DNA of 64,000 nucleotides from Leptolinea sp964446955 (GTDB taxonomy: Bacteria; Chloroflexota; Anaerolineae; Anaerolineales; Anaerolineaceae), in contig CAYUQJ010000004.1 of NCBI GenBank assembly GCA_964446955.1, positions 1-64,000 of the forward strand. Direction: 5' to 3'. Under the pieces are notes generated by a model. The model ran no database searches and was not told the origin of the DNA. It saw nothing but the letters and a program-made list of their open reading frames with translations. Both the position numbers and the translations under genes were made by a program. Position 1 is the first letter of the stretch. Each line of letters opens with the position of its first letter. This document shows, one piece after another, positions 17,044 through 26,440 of the stretch.

Positions 17044-18537
17044 ATGACCGCAAGATCCCTGATGGTGCTTGGAACAATGTCTTCCGCCGGAAAAAGCCTT
17101 CTGGTTACCGGTTTGTGTCGCCTATTCGCACGACGGGGTGTTCGCGTCGCGCCTTTTAAGGCGCAGAATATGAGCAATAACGCCGCTGTTTGTTCAGGGG
17201 GTGAAATTGGGCGGGCGCAGGCTGTTCAGGCATATGCCGCCGGTGTTGAACCGCATGTGGATATGAACCCCATCCTCTTGAAACCGGAGGCGGATTCTCA
17301 CAGCCAGGTAATTTTACACGGGCAGGTTTGGAAATCGTTGTCAGCCGGTGATTATTATTTGCACAGACAGGAGCTCTGGCGTTCGGTCACTGAAAGTATC
17401 GACCGGTTGAAATCTCACTATGAACTGATCATCATGGAGGGGGCCGGCAGCCCGGCAGAGATCAACCTGAAGCAAAATGACATCGTCAATCTGGCAGCCG
17501 CCCGCTATGCCGGCGCTCCCTGTCTTCTGGCCGGGGACATTGACCGCGGTGGGGTTTTTGCCCAGCTACTGGGTACTCTCTGGCTGCTAAGTGAAGAGGA
17601 AAACCGTTATATCCGCGGATTGATCGTAAACAAGTTCCGGGGTGACCTTAACCTGTTTAAAGAGGGCATCCGCCTTCTGGAAGAGAAATCAGGCCGTCCC
17701 GTCGTGGGGGTTGTTCCATACATAAAGGCCCACGAAATGCCAGAAGAAGATGCGGCTCCTATCACGCACAGCACGGCCTTGAACCCTGAAAAGGATGTCG
17801 CGGTCATTCACCTCCCCCACATCAGCAATTTTGACGATCTTGACCCGTTAAGAATGGAGAAAGCAATTTCTCTTCATTTTGTTGACCGGGTTGAACAACT
17901 GGCCAATCCAGCCGCCATTATCATCCCGGGCAGCAAAAGCACGGCATCAGACATGCGATGGTTAAATGATACCGGACTCACCCGACGGATCGGCGAACTG
18001 GCTGGTAATGGAACGGCAGTGGCAGGTCTATGCGGAGGTTACCAGATTCTGGGCAAAGAAATTCGGGATGAACAGGGAATTGAATCCGGTCACGATAGTA
18101 CGGAAGGGCTGGGGTTATTACCTGTTATCTCGATAATGGACACAGTCAAAACAATAACCCGCAGCCAGGCAACAGTCGCATCCAACAAAGGATTTCTCAA
18201 AGGAATAACGGGAAAAACCATATCCGGGTACGAGATCCACATGGGGAAAACCCGTACCGCGCAGCCCATGTTTCAGATCACATCCCGCGAAGACAAAACG
18301 GTCACTGAACCGGATGGATTCATTACCGAAAACGGTCGTATTTGGGGAACGTATATCCATGGCATTTTTGAAAATGACGAGTTTCGGAAGGCATGGCTTA
18401 ACAGCATAAACATACAAAGCACCTTGTCAAATTTCAGGCACGAAAGAGCGGCGGCATACGACCGGCTCGCGGATGTATTGGAGTCATCCCTCGATCTATC
18501 CATGCTGGACTCGATTATCAACACAGGTATAGCGTAA
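17044..18537 (+). CDS. cobQ: Cobyric acid synthase (amidates four cobyrinate side chains)
   Basis: Uses glutamine and ATP to amidate positions b, d, e and g of adenosylcobyrinic a,c-diamide. A TTG at 17032 is possible, but I choose ATG 17044 (MTARSLMVLGTMSSAGKS) because the family starts just before this P-loop and GGTGAG precedes it. The 497-residue protein has an N-terminal BioD-like ATPase domain (SSAGKS, PFKAQNMSNN, EGAGSPAEINL) and a C-terminal glutaminase domain with nucleophile Cys in GLCGGYQILG and a late His in YIHGIFEND. It is followed after one base by cbiB. Confidence 0.95.
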   Translation: MTARSLMVLGTMSSAGKSLLVTGLCRLFARRGVRVAPFKAQNMSNNAAVCSGGEIGRAQAVQAYAAGVEPHVDMNPILLKPEADSHSQVILHGQVWKSLSAGDYYLHRQELWRSVTESIDRLKSHYELIIMEGAGSPAEINLKQNDIVNLAAARYAGAPCLLAGDIDRGGVFAQLLGTLWLLSEEENRYIRGLIVNKFRGDLNLFKEGIRLLEEKSGRPVVGVVPYIKAHEMPEEDAAPITHSTALNPEKDVAVIHLPHISNFDDLDPLRMEKAISLHFVDRVEQLANPAAIIIPGSKSTASDMRWLNDTGLTRRIGELAGNGTAVAGLCGGYQILGKEIRDEQGIESGHDSTEGLGLLPVISIMDTVKTITRSQATVASNKGFLKGITGKTISGYEIHMGKTRTAQPMFQITSREDKTVTEPDGFITENGRIWGTYIHGIFENDEFRKAWLNSINIQSTLSNFRHERAAAYDRLADVLESSLDLSMLDSIINTGIA

Positions 18538-18538
18538 G

Positions 18539-19477
18539 ATGACTGCAGCGCTTTATGGACTCGCTATCGCCTTCCTTCTGGATGTCTGCCTGGGGGATCC
18601 TCCCAATTCCGCCCACCCGGTTGTCGCTATGGGTTCATTCATCCGCTTCGTCACCCGGAAATTCAATACCGGCAGCGACAGATGCCGTCTTTGGTCGGGC
18701 ACGTTATTAATTATCAGCGGCGTTTTGCTTTTTTCTTTACCGTTCACTTTCCTGCAATGGTATATGGCTACCGCGCCTGTCTGGGTGCAATCGATAGTGA
18801 CGGGTATCTTTCTCAAGGTCACGTTCTCCTTCCGGCGACTGCTAACAGTCGCGAATCAGATCAGAACCGAAATCAACAAGCCCGATCTGATAGAAGCCCG
18901 CCGGCTGACCGCATGGCATCTGGTCAGCCGGGACACCAGCCAGTTATCGCGCGGTCACATCATTTCGGCCGTGATCGAATCATTATCGGAAAACCTCACC
19001 GATAGTCTCCTGGCACCCCTGTTATTTTTCGCGGTAGGAGGACTTCCCTTAGCCTGGGCATACCGGTTTGTGAATACCGCCGACGCGATGATCGGTTACC
19101 GGAACGAAGAATTTGAGTTCTTTGGAAAAACTGCCGCCCGTTTGGATGATGCTTTGAACTGGATCCCGGCGCGGATTGCCGGATTATTGCTTGTAGTTTC
19201 CGCCCGATTGACAGGGTTAAATGCCGGAAATGCTTACAATACAATGAAAGATCAACACACACAGACGGCCAGTCCCAACGCCGGGTGGACCATGTCTGCG
19301 GCAGCCGGGGCTCTGGGTGTGATACTCGAGAAACATGGCAATTACCGCCTATCGGGTGGATCATCCCTCCCGATCGAATTGGATATTCACCGTTCCATCC
19401 GGTTGGTCAGCACAGCCATGGTGTTGAGTTTGCTTTTATGCGGAGGTATCATCCTTGTCATCCAATCTTTATCATGA
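18539..19477 (+). CDS. cbiB: Adenosylcobinamide-phosphate synthase (CbiB/CobD type)
   Basis: Membrane enzyme that attaches the aminopropanol (phosphate) arm to cobyric acid. The 312-residue sequence begins with the diagnostic LDVCLGDPPNSAHPVVAMGSFI and includes SRDTSQLSRGHIISAVIESLSENLTDSLLAPL and a PNAGWTMSAAAGALGV segment. Four or five hydrophobic stretches are present. It starts one base after the cobQ stop and overlaps the aminotransferase-like gene by 23 bases. Confidence 0.95.
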   Translation: MTAALYGLAIAFLLDVCLGDPPNSAHPVVAMGSFIRFVTRKFNTGSDRCRLWSGTLLIISGVLLFSLPFTFLQWYMATAPVWVQSIVTGIFLKVTFSFRRLLTVANQIRTEINKPDLIEARRLTAWHLVSRDTSQLSRGHIISAVIESLSENLTDSLLAPLLFFAVGGLPLAWAYRFVNTADAMIGYRNEEFEFFGKTAARLDDALNWIPARIAGLLLVVSARLTGLNAGNAYNTMKDQHTQTASPNAGWTMSAAAGALGVILEKHGNYRLSGGSSLPIELDIHRSIRLVSTAMVLSLLLCGGIILVIQSLS

Positions 19478-20519
19478 AGACCACGGCGGTCTTGATCCCG
19501 CCGAACTGCGTTCCCTGGGATTAAGCTCCGGGGGAATGCTCGATTTTTCAGTCAACAGCAACCCCTTCGGCCCATCACCACGCGTGCTGGAAGCCATCCG
19601 TAGTGTGGATGTGTCCAAGTACCCCGACCGGCATTGCGGAGAGCTATCCGCCCGCCTGGCGGACGCGAACACAGTGCAAGAGGACGAGATTCTTCCCGGA
19701 AATGGGACGGCCGAATTGATCTGGCTTATTGCGATGTCATTTATCAAACCTGGAGACCCTGTTTTGATCCTGGGACCGACATTTGGGGAATACAGCCGGG
19801 CCGCGCGTGCATTGGGGGCGGAAGTCATTGAGATTCGCTCGCAGCCACCGCGGTTCCTTCCGGAACTTGACCTTCTGTTGGATAAGATCCAAGCCACCAG
19901 ACCGCGTTTGGTATTTATATGTAATCCAAATAACCCGACTGGCTACCTGTTATCGGAGGAAGAGATACACCAAATCAAACGGGTGTGTTCAGATGAGACA
20001 ATTCTGGTGCTGGATGAAGCATACAGGGCATTTGCCGGACAGGGCTTCTTTGGTCCGTTTAACGGACGGAACACCATTGTCTTGCGTTCCATGACCAAGG
20101 ATTTTGCCCTGGCGGGTATCCGTTTGGGGTACGCGCTGGCAGACAGGGGTGTGCTTCAATCAATGAGAAACCTTCAACCCGCGTGGAGCGTCAACGCGGT
20201 GGCACAGTCCGCGGGACTGGCAGTTCTGGATGACCTGTCACGGTATGAACAAAATCTGAAAGACCTGCGCCTTGAACGGGACCAATTCTTTGAGTCGCTG
20301 TCAGCCATCACCGGTCAAACGATTCATTCAACCACACACTTTTGCGTATTACGTACCCCGGAAGAAGCCGGGAAAATCCGTAAACAATTGTTGGAAAAAT
20401 ATATCCAGGTGCGAGACTGCGCCTCTTTTGGTTTGCCGGATCATATCCGTCTGTCCACCCAGCGACCGGAGGTTAACGCCTGTCTGTTGGATCAACTGCG
20501 AATCATTTATCATTTCTGA
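19455..20519 (+). CDS. cobD: L-threonine-O-3-phosphate decarboxylase (CobD), HisC-like fold
   Basis: PLP enzyme of fold type I, 354 residues, starting at TTG 8 bases after CGGAGG. The LDFSVNSNPFGPSP opening, the PNNPTGYLL loop, DEAYRAF and the PLP lysine in RSMTKDFALAGIRLGY are all visible. Sequence alone cannot fully separate CobD from histidinol-phosphate aminotransferase. The position at the end of cobQ-cbiB, overlapping cbiB, argues for threonine-phosphate decarboxylation, giving aminopropanol phosphate for the CbiB reaction. Confidence 0.88.
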   Translation: MSSNLYHEDHGGLDPAELRSLGLSSGGMLDFSVNSNPFGPSPRVLEAIRSVDVSKYPDRHCGELSARLADANTVQEDEILPGNGTAELIWLIAMSFIKPGDPVLILGPTFGEYSRAARALGAEVIEIRSQPPRFLPELDLLLDKIQATRPRLVFICNPNNPTGYLLSEEEIHQIKRVCSDETILVLDEAYRAFAGQGFFGPFNGRNTIVLRSMTKDFALAGIRLGYALADRGVLQSMRNLQPAWSVNAVAQSAGLAVLDDLSRYEQNLKDLRLERDQFFESLSAITGQTIHSTTHFCVLRTPEEAGKIRKQLLEKYIQVRDCASFGLPDHIRLSTQRPEVNACLLDQLRIIYHF

Positions 20520-20560
20520 AATAGATCAGCATTAACGGATATCCAACCATGGGAATTACC

Positions 20561-20588
20561 TTGACTCTGTGCCATTCTCCGGTACAAT
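20561..20588 (+). promoter_or_regulatory. Promoter of the arg leader and argGH
   Basis: TTGACT and TACAAT are spaced by 16 bases. The expected start site (about 20595) coincides with the ATG of the arginine-rich leader peptide, so that peptide would be read from a leaderless transcript. Confidence 0.75.
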
Positions 20589-20595
20589 ACAGCCA

Positions 20596-20658
20596 ATGAA
20601 ATTCAACCTGCGAAGCCGACGAACCCTGTCTCACCCACATCTGCGGATGGTTGGGTAG
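20596..20658 (+). CDS. Arginine-rich 20-residue leader peptide upstream of argG
   Basis: An ATG sits almost exactly at the predicted transcription start and opens a 20-codon frame ending in TAG. Four of its residues are arginine, three of them CGA codons within four positions (Arg-Ser-Arg-Arg). A hairpin with CATC/GATG and ACCCA/TGGGT arms covers its second half, and an intrinsic terminator follows before argG. This is the layout of a classical amino-acid attenuator: arginine shortage would stall ribosomes on the CGA run. No Shine-Dalgarno site is present. The call rests on pattern only. Confidence 0.6.
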   Translation: MKFNLRSRRTLSHPHLRMVG

Positions 20659-20708
20659 GTTTCGTTGAACTGATGTTGTGAAAGCAGGATCATAGCAAAG
20701 TACACGTA

Positions 20709-20735
20709 AACCCCGCCACTCCGGCGGGGTTTTTT
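20709..20735 (+). terminator. Leader terminator (attenuator) before argG
   Basis: AACCCCGCC and GGCGGGGTT form a perfect 9-bp stem with loop ACTCC and a T6 tail. It lies between the arg promoter and the argG ribosome site, so argGH expression requires read-through or antitermination unless a second promoter exists inside the remaining 20 bases, which I do not see. Confidence 0.92.
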
Positions 20736-20758
20736 GTCATTATTTTTTGGAGGATTAA

Positions 20759-22015
20759 ATGAACGGAAAGAAAGAAGCAAAAAAAGTGGTTCTGGCTTAC
20801 TCAGGCGGATTGGACACATCGGTCATTGTCCCCTGGTTGAAAGAAAATTACAACTGTGAAGTGATCTGCTACTGTGCCGATGTCGGCCAGGCGGAAGAGC
20901 TGGAGAATCTGGAACCCCGCGCCAAACAGCAGGGAGCAAGCAAGGTCATCCAGCTTGATCTACGCGAAGAATTCTGCAAGGATTACCTGTGGCCTATGTT
21001 GAAATCGGGCGCGGTCTATGAGCGGAAATATCTGCTGGGCACCTCCATCGCCCGCCCGCTCATCGCCAAAAAACAGGTCGAGATTGCCTGGGCGGAAGGC
21101 GCCGATGCTGTGGCGCACGGCTGCACCGGCAAGGGCAACGACCAGGTACGTTTTGAACTGGCCTTCACCGCACTGGATCCCCGCCTGCAGATCATTGCCC
21201 CGTGGCGCGAGTGGAACATCCAATCGCGCGAAGACGCCCTGGCCTATCTGGCCAACCACAATCTGCCCGCTCCCACCAAGAACCCATCCTTCTTCAGCCG
21301 CGACCGCAACCTGTGGCACATCTCTCACGAAGGCGGCAACCTGGAAGATGCCAACAGTGAACCGGTGGAAGACATGTTTGTTCTGTCGCAATCACCGTTC
21401 AACGCCCCCGACGAACCAGAAACCGTAGAGATCACCTTTGAACAGGGTGAACCGGTAGCTCTGAATGGCGTGCCAACGGCTCCTGTTAAACTGGTGGAAA
21501 CCCTGAACGAAATGGGCGGCAGACACGGTATAGGCCGGATCGATCTCGTTGAGAACCGTCTGGTTGGAATGAAATCCCGTGGTGTTTATGAAACTCCCGG
21601 AGGAACCATATTAAGTTTTGCCCATAAAGAGCTGGAATCGATCACTCTCGACCGCGAGACCATGCATTACAAGGATGTTCTCTCCCACAAATACGCCGAA
21701 GTGGTTTATTTCGGTCTTTGGTTTACCCCCCTGCGCGAAGCCATGGACGCGTTCTTCCAATCAACCCAGAAAGTCGTAACCGGCTCGATCAAAGTAAAAT
21801 TATACAAAGGCAATCTTTTGGTCGCCGGACGCAAGAGCCCCTTCAGCCTGTACCGTGAAGAATTTGCCACCTTTGGCCACTCACAGGTTTACGACCATAC
21901 AGATGCCGCCGGATTCATCCGCCTGTTCGGGCTTCCTTCGAAGGTCCAGGCCATGATGAAAGGTCTGGGTGAAGGCATTCCGCCGGTTCCCGCCGAAAAG
22001 ATCATTCGTGATTAA
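20759..22015 (+). CDS. argG: Argininosuccinate synthase
   Basis: Joins citrulline and aspartate with ATP, the penultimate step of arginine synthesis. The 418-residue protein carries the PP-loop AYSGGLDTSVIV, ARPLIAKKQVEIA, HGCTGKGNDQVRFE and GRDRNLWHISHEGG-like (SRDRNLWHISHEGGNLED) motifs. It starts behind GGAGG. A leader peptide and terminator precede it, and argH follows after 9 bases. Confidence 0.97.
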   Translation: MNGKKEAKKVVLAYSGGLDTSVIVPWLKENYNCEVICYCADVGQAEELENLEPRAKQQGASKVIQLDLREEFCKDYLWPMLKSGAVYERKYLLGTSIARPLIAKKQVEIAWAEGADAVAHGCTGKGNDQVRFELAFTALDPRLQIIAPWREWNIQSREDALAYLANHNLPAPTKNPSFFSRDRNLWHISHEGGNLEDANSEPVEDMFVLSQSPFNAPDEPETVEITFEQGEPVALNGVPTAPVKLVETLNEMGGRHGIGRIDLVENRLVGMKSRGVYETPGGTILSFAHKELESITLDRETMHYKDVLSHKYAEVVYFGLWFTPLREAMDAFFQSTQKVVTGSIKVKLYKGNLLVAGRKSPFSLYREEFATFGHSQVYDHTDAAGFIRLFGLPSKVQAMMKGLGEGIPPVPAEKIIRD

Positions 22016-22024
22016 GGAGATCAT

Positions 22025-23392
22025 ATGACGCTTTGGTCAGGCCGTTTTCGCGCCGGGCTTGATTCCCTGGCATCCATTTTGAATAATTCATTGCCGGTGG
22101 ATAAGCGTCTGTATCCAGAAGATATCCGCGGCAGCCAGGCCTGGGCACAGGCATTGGCTGCCGCCGGTGTTCTGACAGCCGACGAAGCCGGAAGTCTGGT
22201 TGACGGGCTTCAGGCTGTCTTTGAAGAAATGGAATCCGGTTCGTTTGAATTCCATGACAATGATGAGGACATCCATACCGCTGTGGAACGCCGCCTGACC
22301 GAACTGGTGGGTCCGGTGGGAGGGAAGCTGCATACCGGCCGCAGCCGTAACGATCAGGTAGCCACTGACTTTCGCCTCTGGCTGCTATCCACATCAAAAA
22401 AGCTGGATGCCGCCATAGTGAATCTGCAAAAAGCGCTCATACACAGGGCTGAAATCGACCTGGAGGTAATCCTTCCCGGCTACACGCATTTTCAGCAGGC
22501 GCAGCCCATCCTGTTAAGCCACTGGTGGATGAGCCACTTCTGGGCCCTGCAGCGCGATCGTGACCGCCTGCAGGATTTGACCCGCCGTGCTGCCGTACTC
22601 CCGTTGGGAAGCGCAGCCCTTGCCGGAACGACATTCCCGATCGACCGTTTCGCCCTGGCTAAAGACCTGGGATTCAACCTGCCATCGCAAAACTCTTTAG
22701 ACGCGACCTCCGATCGCGATTTTGCCGCCGAGTTCCTCTTTTGGGCATCACTTACCGGTGTACACCTAAGCCGCATGGCAGAAGCCCTCATCCTGTACAG
22801 CACCATCGAGTACGGGTTTATCACCATGGCTGATGAATACTCCACCGGTTCCAGTCTGATGCCACAGAAGAAAAATCCCGATATGCTGGAACTGACCCGT
22901 GGCAAAGCTGGAACATTGATCGGGCTATTAACCGGTCTATTGACCACTCTGAAAGGTCTGCCTTCCGCCTATGATAAGGATTTACAGGAGGACAAGACAG
23001 CCGTATTTGAAGCCGCCGACACAATGGAGGTACTGCTTCCTGTGGTGGAGGGCGTCATATCGACATTGACTGTCAATGCGGACCGCTGCCGGCAGGCTAT
23101 TCATCCGGCCGTTCTGGCTACCGACCTGGCCGATTATCTTGTGGCCAGGGGGGTTCCATTTCGCAGTGCGCATGAAGCTGTAGGCAAAGCTGTACGCCTG
23201 GCAGAGGAAACGGGGAAGAACCTGACCACCCTGACGTTGAACGATTATCAATCCATCCATCCAGCCTTCACAGAAGACTTGTTCAACGCGCTGGACCTTG
23301 GATCGTCGGTCAACCGCCGGTCTGTTTATGGTGGAACCGCGAAACAGGTAGTGGAGAAGCAGATCGAAGAAGCGAAGCAAGCATTGCGTTAG
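22025..23392 (+). CDS. argH: Argininosuccinate lyase
   Basis: Splits argininosuccinate into arginine and fumarate. The 455-residue protein of the fumarase/aspartase superfamily has the N-terminal LWSGRF start, HTGRSRNDQVATDFRLWL, GYTHFQQAQP and the catalytic signature SSLMPQKKNPD. It starts after TAAGGAG, 9 bases from argG, so both belong to the same attenuated operon. Confidence 0.97.
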   Translation: MTLWSGRFRAGLDSLASILNNSLPVDKRLYPEDIRGSQAWAQALAAAGVLTADEAGSLVDGLQAVFEEMESGSFEFHDNDEDIHTAVERRLTELVGPVGGKLHTGRSRNDQVATDFRLWLLSTSKKLDAAIVNLQKALIHRAEIDLEVILPGYTHFQQAQPILLSHWWMSHFWALQRDRDRLQDLTRRAAVLPLGSAALAGTTFPIDRFALAKDLGFNLPSQNSLDATSDRDFAAEFLFWASLTGVHLSRMAEALILYSTIEYGFITMADEYSTGSSLMPQKKNPDMLELTRGKAGTLIGLLTGLLTTLKGLPSAYDKDLQEDKTAVFEAADTMEVLLPVVEGVISTLTVNADRCRQAIHPAVLATDLADYLVARGVPFRSAHEAVGKAVRLAEETGKNLTTLTLNDYQSIHPAFTEDLFNALDLGSSVNRRSVYGGTAKQVVEKQIEEAKQALR

Positions 23393-23441
23393 ATCCATTT
23401 GATTGGAATCAAAACAGCAGGCATACCTGATGACTATTCCA

Positions 23442-23855
23442 TCAATGTCCACGGTGTTTTTCAGCCCGGCGGATTTTTTTCGAGCGATACTTCTTTTCCA
23501 ATTCGGCTGAACGATCCTCTTTTGCTGAATGTTTTCGATCCCTGGTTCTGGATTCGTAGTCTTGCCTGATAAAGTCCTGCGAACGTGTGCTATCGGTTCG
23601 TTCTGCCATTTGACGACGGATCTCACGCATTTTGCGTTTGAAATTGACATTTTGCGGGTTCCGAATCTCACAGGGAACTGGCTTTGAGAAGGACAGATTT
23701 CTGTAATCGTTCTTCGCAAATTCCAGCAGTTGTGGTTCCGTAGGTTCCACGCCAAACACATGGCGCGCCACGCTGATCGTATTGTTTTCCAAAATTTCAA
23801 CGATCCCGACCCAGTAGGGAGGATCGAAATACACTGTAAATGAGCCTTCCATCAT
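23442..23855 (-). CDS. DUF2992 / YjdF-like protein
   Basis: A 137-residue, strongly basic protein starting with GSFTVYFDPPYWVGIVE, which I match to the YjdF/DUF2992 family. The N-terminal half is beta-rich with VEPTEPQLLEFAKNDY; the C-terminal half is a charged Arg/Lys/Glu helix. Two consecutive ATG codons are possible starts. In Firmicutes yjdF genes are controlled by the azaaromatic-binding yjdF RNA; I see no such motif upstream here. It is convergent with argH and divergent from the chemoreceptor gene. Confidence 0.7.
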   Translation of the reverse strand: MMEGSFTVYFDPPYWVGIVEILENNTISVARHVFGVEPTEPQLLEFAKNDYRNLSFSKPVPCEIRNPQNVNFKRKMREIRRQMAERTDSTRSQDFIRQDYESRTRDRKHSAKEDRSAELEKKYRSKKIRRAEKHRGH

Positions 23856-24297
23856 ATCACCCGTACACCAAAGAGACCGCTTTCTGTGCGGTTGGATTCA
23901 AAAGCGAAAAATCCGCGATTCAATTGGATGAAAGATGATGGTTTACTTGAATCAGATTATATCAGACAGGAATTTCGTTAATATACAACACCTACGGATG
24001 GCTATTTTGAAATGTTGAAAAAAACCAGAATTCTCGTGCGATATGAGAAGTGGGAATTCACAGGAATATTTTAGTTTTCCTTTATGGAATGTGAATATCT
24101 AAAGTTATATAATCAAAATACGTAAGGAAAATAACTATATCTGGAATTGTTTTCTCAGTAAAAGTATATTTTCCTGATTTTCCTTAAACTTTTGTCTACA
24201 TAAATCTCCCATATTGGAGCATGGCTCAGGAATTGTCTTTAACGTAGTGATTTTACGGAAAAAGAAATGTCCCCAAAAAGTCGAAAGTGAGGCTGCC
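23856..24297. other. AT-rich intergenic region before the chemoreceptor gene
   Basis: About 440 bases that are clearly richer in A and T than the flanking argH region. The string TTTTCCT/AGGAAAA recurs several times between 24077 and 24186 in both directions. No gene, riboswitch core or strong terminator is visible. It must hold the promoters of the divergent YjdF-like and chemoreceptor genes. Confidence 0.4.
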
Positions 24298-26427
24298 ATG
24301 CTAAAGAAAATTCAGCTCTGGATCGCAAGCAGTTTGCAGATAAAGATGGCTTTGCAAATATTGCTGGCAATGTCTATTCTATTGGCTGTCTTCGTCATAT
24401 ACGATATTAATATGCAACGTTCACACATTGAAGAAGCACTCTATACAAAAGGTAAAAGTATGGCTATGAGTGGCGCTTTGACGATGAGTCATATTCTGGA
24501 GGATGCGATCGCTACAGGCAGACTTACCGAAGAGCAAATCTTCGATACCAATTATCAACTAATTCCGAATACTGATCCACCCAAGTACCATACCGCGTAT
24601 GATAGTTTCACAGATGCAAATTTTCAATCAATCGAAGATGGGTACCTTTTGGACGAAGATGTTTTATTTTCTGTGGCGGTTGATATTAATGGCTACCTAC
24701 CCACTCACAATTCGAAGTATTCACAAGCCCTTACAGGCGATTTAGAGAAGGATATTGAAGGCAATCGAACAAAGCGATTGTTTAATGACCCAACAGGAAT
24801 TGCCGCCGCAAAGAATACTGAACCCGTATTACAACAAAAATATAATCGGGATACAGGTGAGAAAGCCTGGGATATTTCATCGCCAATTTTTGTTAACGGC
24901 AAACACTGGGGGGCTTTCCGTGTTGCATTTTTGTTAACAAGAGTTGATGCACAAATGGCTATTGTTTTGCAAAACCTCCTTATTGCCAGTCTGTTAATGG
25001 TTATAGCCATTGCATTGGCAGCCTTTATATTAACCCGTACTGTTACCATGCCATTAGGTATTGCAGTTAACATAAGCAAATCACTGGCTGTTGGAAATCT
25101 TGTGCGTGAACTTTCTGAAAAAGAAAAGAACAAAGTCCGATTGCGCCAAGATGAAATTGGAGATCTCGGTAAGGCATTTGATAAATTAATTAATTACATG
25201 CAAGAAATGGGACAAACTGCCGAAATCATCGCCAGGAACGATCTGACAGTTTCTGTGGAACCCAAGTCCGAAAAAGATGAGCTGGGTAATGCCTTTGTTG
25301 GAATGATTGATGGACTACGTGATGCCGTAACCCAGATCAATAACAACGCCGGGAATCTCTCATCAGCCTCAGAGCAACTCGCCAGAATTGCCAATCAGGC
25401 TGGTTTGGCCACAAATCAAATCAGTAACACCGTTCAACAAGTGGCAAAAGGAACATCCGATCAGGCTGAATCTATCACCACAACTGCCTTCTCGGTTGAG
25501 CAAATGTCCAGAGCTATTGAAGGTGTTGCAAAAGGTGCTCAGGAACAGAGTCAGGCGATCACCAAAGCTTCAGAAATTACCGCGCAGATCAACATTGCCA
25601 TCCAACAGGTGGCAGGGAATGCCGCTTCCGTAACGACAGATTCGGCTACTGCTGCCGAAGCCGCTCGGGGTGGAGCTCAGACTGTGGAAGAAACCCTCCA
25701 GGGCATGCAAAGTATCAAATCCAAAGTAGGTGCTTCCGCAGAAAAAGTCCAGGAGATGGGGCAACGCTCCGGGGAGATCGGCGCAATCGTGGAAACCATT
25801 GAAGATATCGCGTCACAAACCAACCTTTTGGCACTTAATGCTGCGATTGAAGCCGCTCGAGCTGGAGAACACGGAAAGGGATTTGCCGTTGTTGCGGATG
25901 AAGTCCGTAAACTTGCCGAACGTTCTTCTCAAGCTACCAAAGAGATAGGAACGTTGATTGGCGATATTCAGAATACCGTTGCTGACGCAGTTAAAGCTAT
26001 GGATGAAGGATCCAGAGAAGTTGAGCTCGGAGTAGCCAGTGCCAATCGAGCAGGCTCTGCGCTCACCGAAATTCTTTCTGCCGCCCAGGCAGTCAATACA
26101 CAGGCTGTGCTCGCAGGAGAAGCAGCCGGGAAGATGAATGCGTTTGCCAGTGAACTGGTTTCAGCGGTTGATTCGGTTTCTGCCGTTGTTGAAGAAAATA
26201 CGGCGGCCACTGAAGAGATGGCTGCTAATTCCACCGAAGTTACCCAGGCCATTGAAAGTATAGCCAGTGTCAGCGAAGAAAACAGCGCAGCCATAGAAGA
26301 GGTATCTGCTTCTGCGGAAGAGATGTCTGCGCAGGTGGAAGAGGTTACCGACTCCGCTCGTTCTCTGGCTGAATTAGCCCAGGAATTACAGAAGGTGGTT
26401 AACCGGTTCAAATTGAATATCGAGTGA
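24298..26427 (+). CDS. Methyl-accepting chemotaxis protein
   Basis: I start at ATG 24298 (MLKKIQLWIASSL), preceded by GTGAGG; the earlier in-frame ATG adds a non-family extension. The 709-residue product has one TM helix near 18-38, a cache-like periplasmic sensor (about 40-220), a second TM helix (LLIASLLMVIAIALAAFIL), a HAMP domain and a long coiled-coil signalling domain with the hairpin tip EDIASQTNLLALNAAIEAARAGEHGKG. The ligand is unknown. No che or flagellar genes lie in the window, and base composition is more AT-rich than the neighbours, so recent acquisition is possible. Confidence 0.95.
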   Translation: MLKKIQLWIASSLQIKMALQILLAMSILLAVFVIYDINMQRSHIEEALYTKGKSMAMSGALTMSHILEDAIATGRLTEEQIFDTNYQLIPNTDPPKYHTAYDSFTDANFQSIEDGYLLDEDVLFSVAVDINGYLPTHNSKYSQALTGDLEKDIEGNRTKRLFNDPTGIAAAKNTEPVLQQKYNRDTGEKAWDISSPIFVNGKHWGAFRVAFLLTRVDAQMAIVLQNLLIASLLMVIAIALAAFILTRTVTMPLGIAVNISKSLAVGNLVRELSEKEKNKVRLRQDEIGDLGKAFDKLINYMQEMGQTAEIIARNDLTVSVEPKSEKDELGNAFVGMIDGLRDAVTQINNNAGNLSSASEQLARIANQAGLATNQISNTVQQVAKGTSDQAESITTTAFSVEQMSRAIEGVAKGAQEQSQAITKASEITAQINIAIQQVAGNAASVTTDSATAAEAARGGAQTVEETLQGMQSIKSKVGASAEKVQEMGQRSGEIGAIVETIEDIASQTNLLALNAAIEAARAGEHGKGFAVVADEVRKLAERSSQATKEIGTLIGDIQNTVADAVKAMDEGSREVELGVASANRAGSALTEILSAAQAVNTQAVLAGEAAGKMNAFASELVSAVDSVSAVVEENTAATEEMAANSTEVTQAIESIASVSEENSAAIEEVSASAEEMSAQVEEVTDSARSLAELAQELQKVVNRFKLNIE

Positions 26428-26440
26428 TTTAGCCAAAAAC

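Noticed and set aside
20590..20740. T-box or known arginine riboswitch in the argG leader
   Set aside because: No T-box sequence (AGGGTGG-type) or other known RNA core is present; the Arg-rich frame explains the leader better.
22982..23800. 272-codon antisense frame across the end of argH
   Set aside because: Runs through argH and the YjdF-like gene in a different frame; no ribosome site and no family signature.
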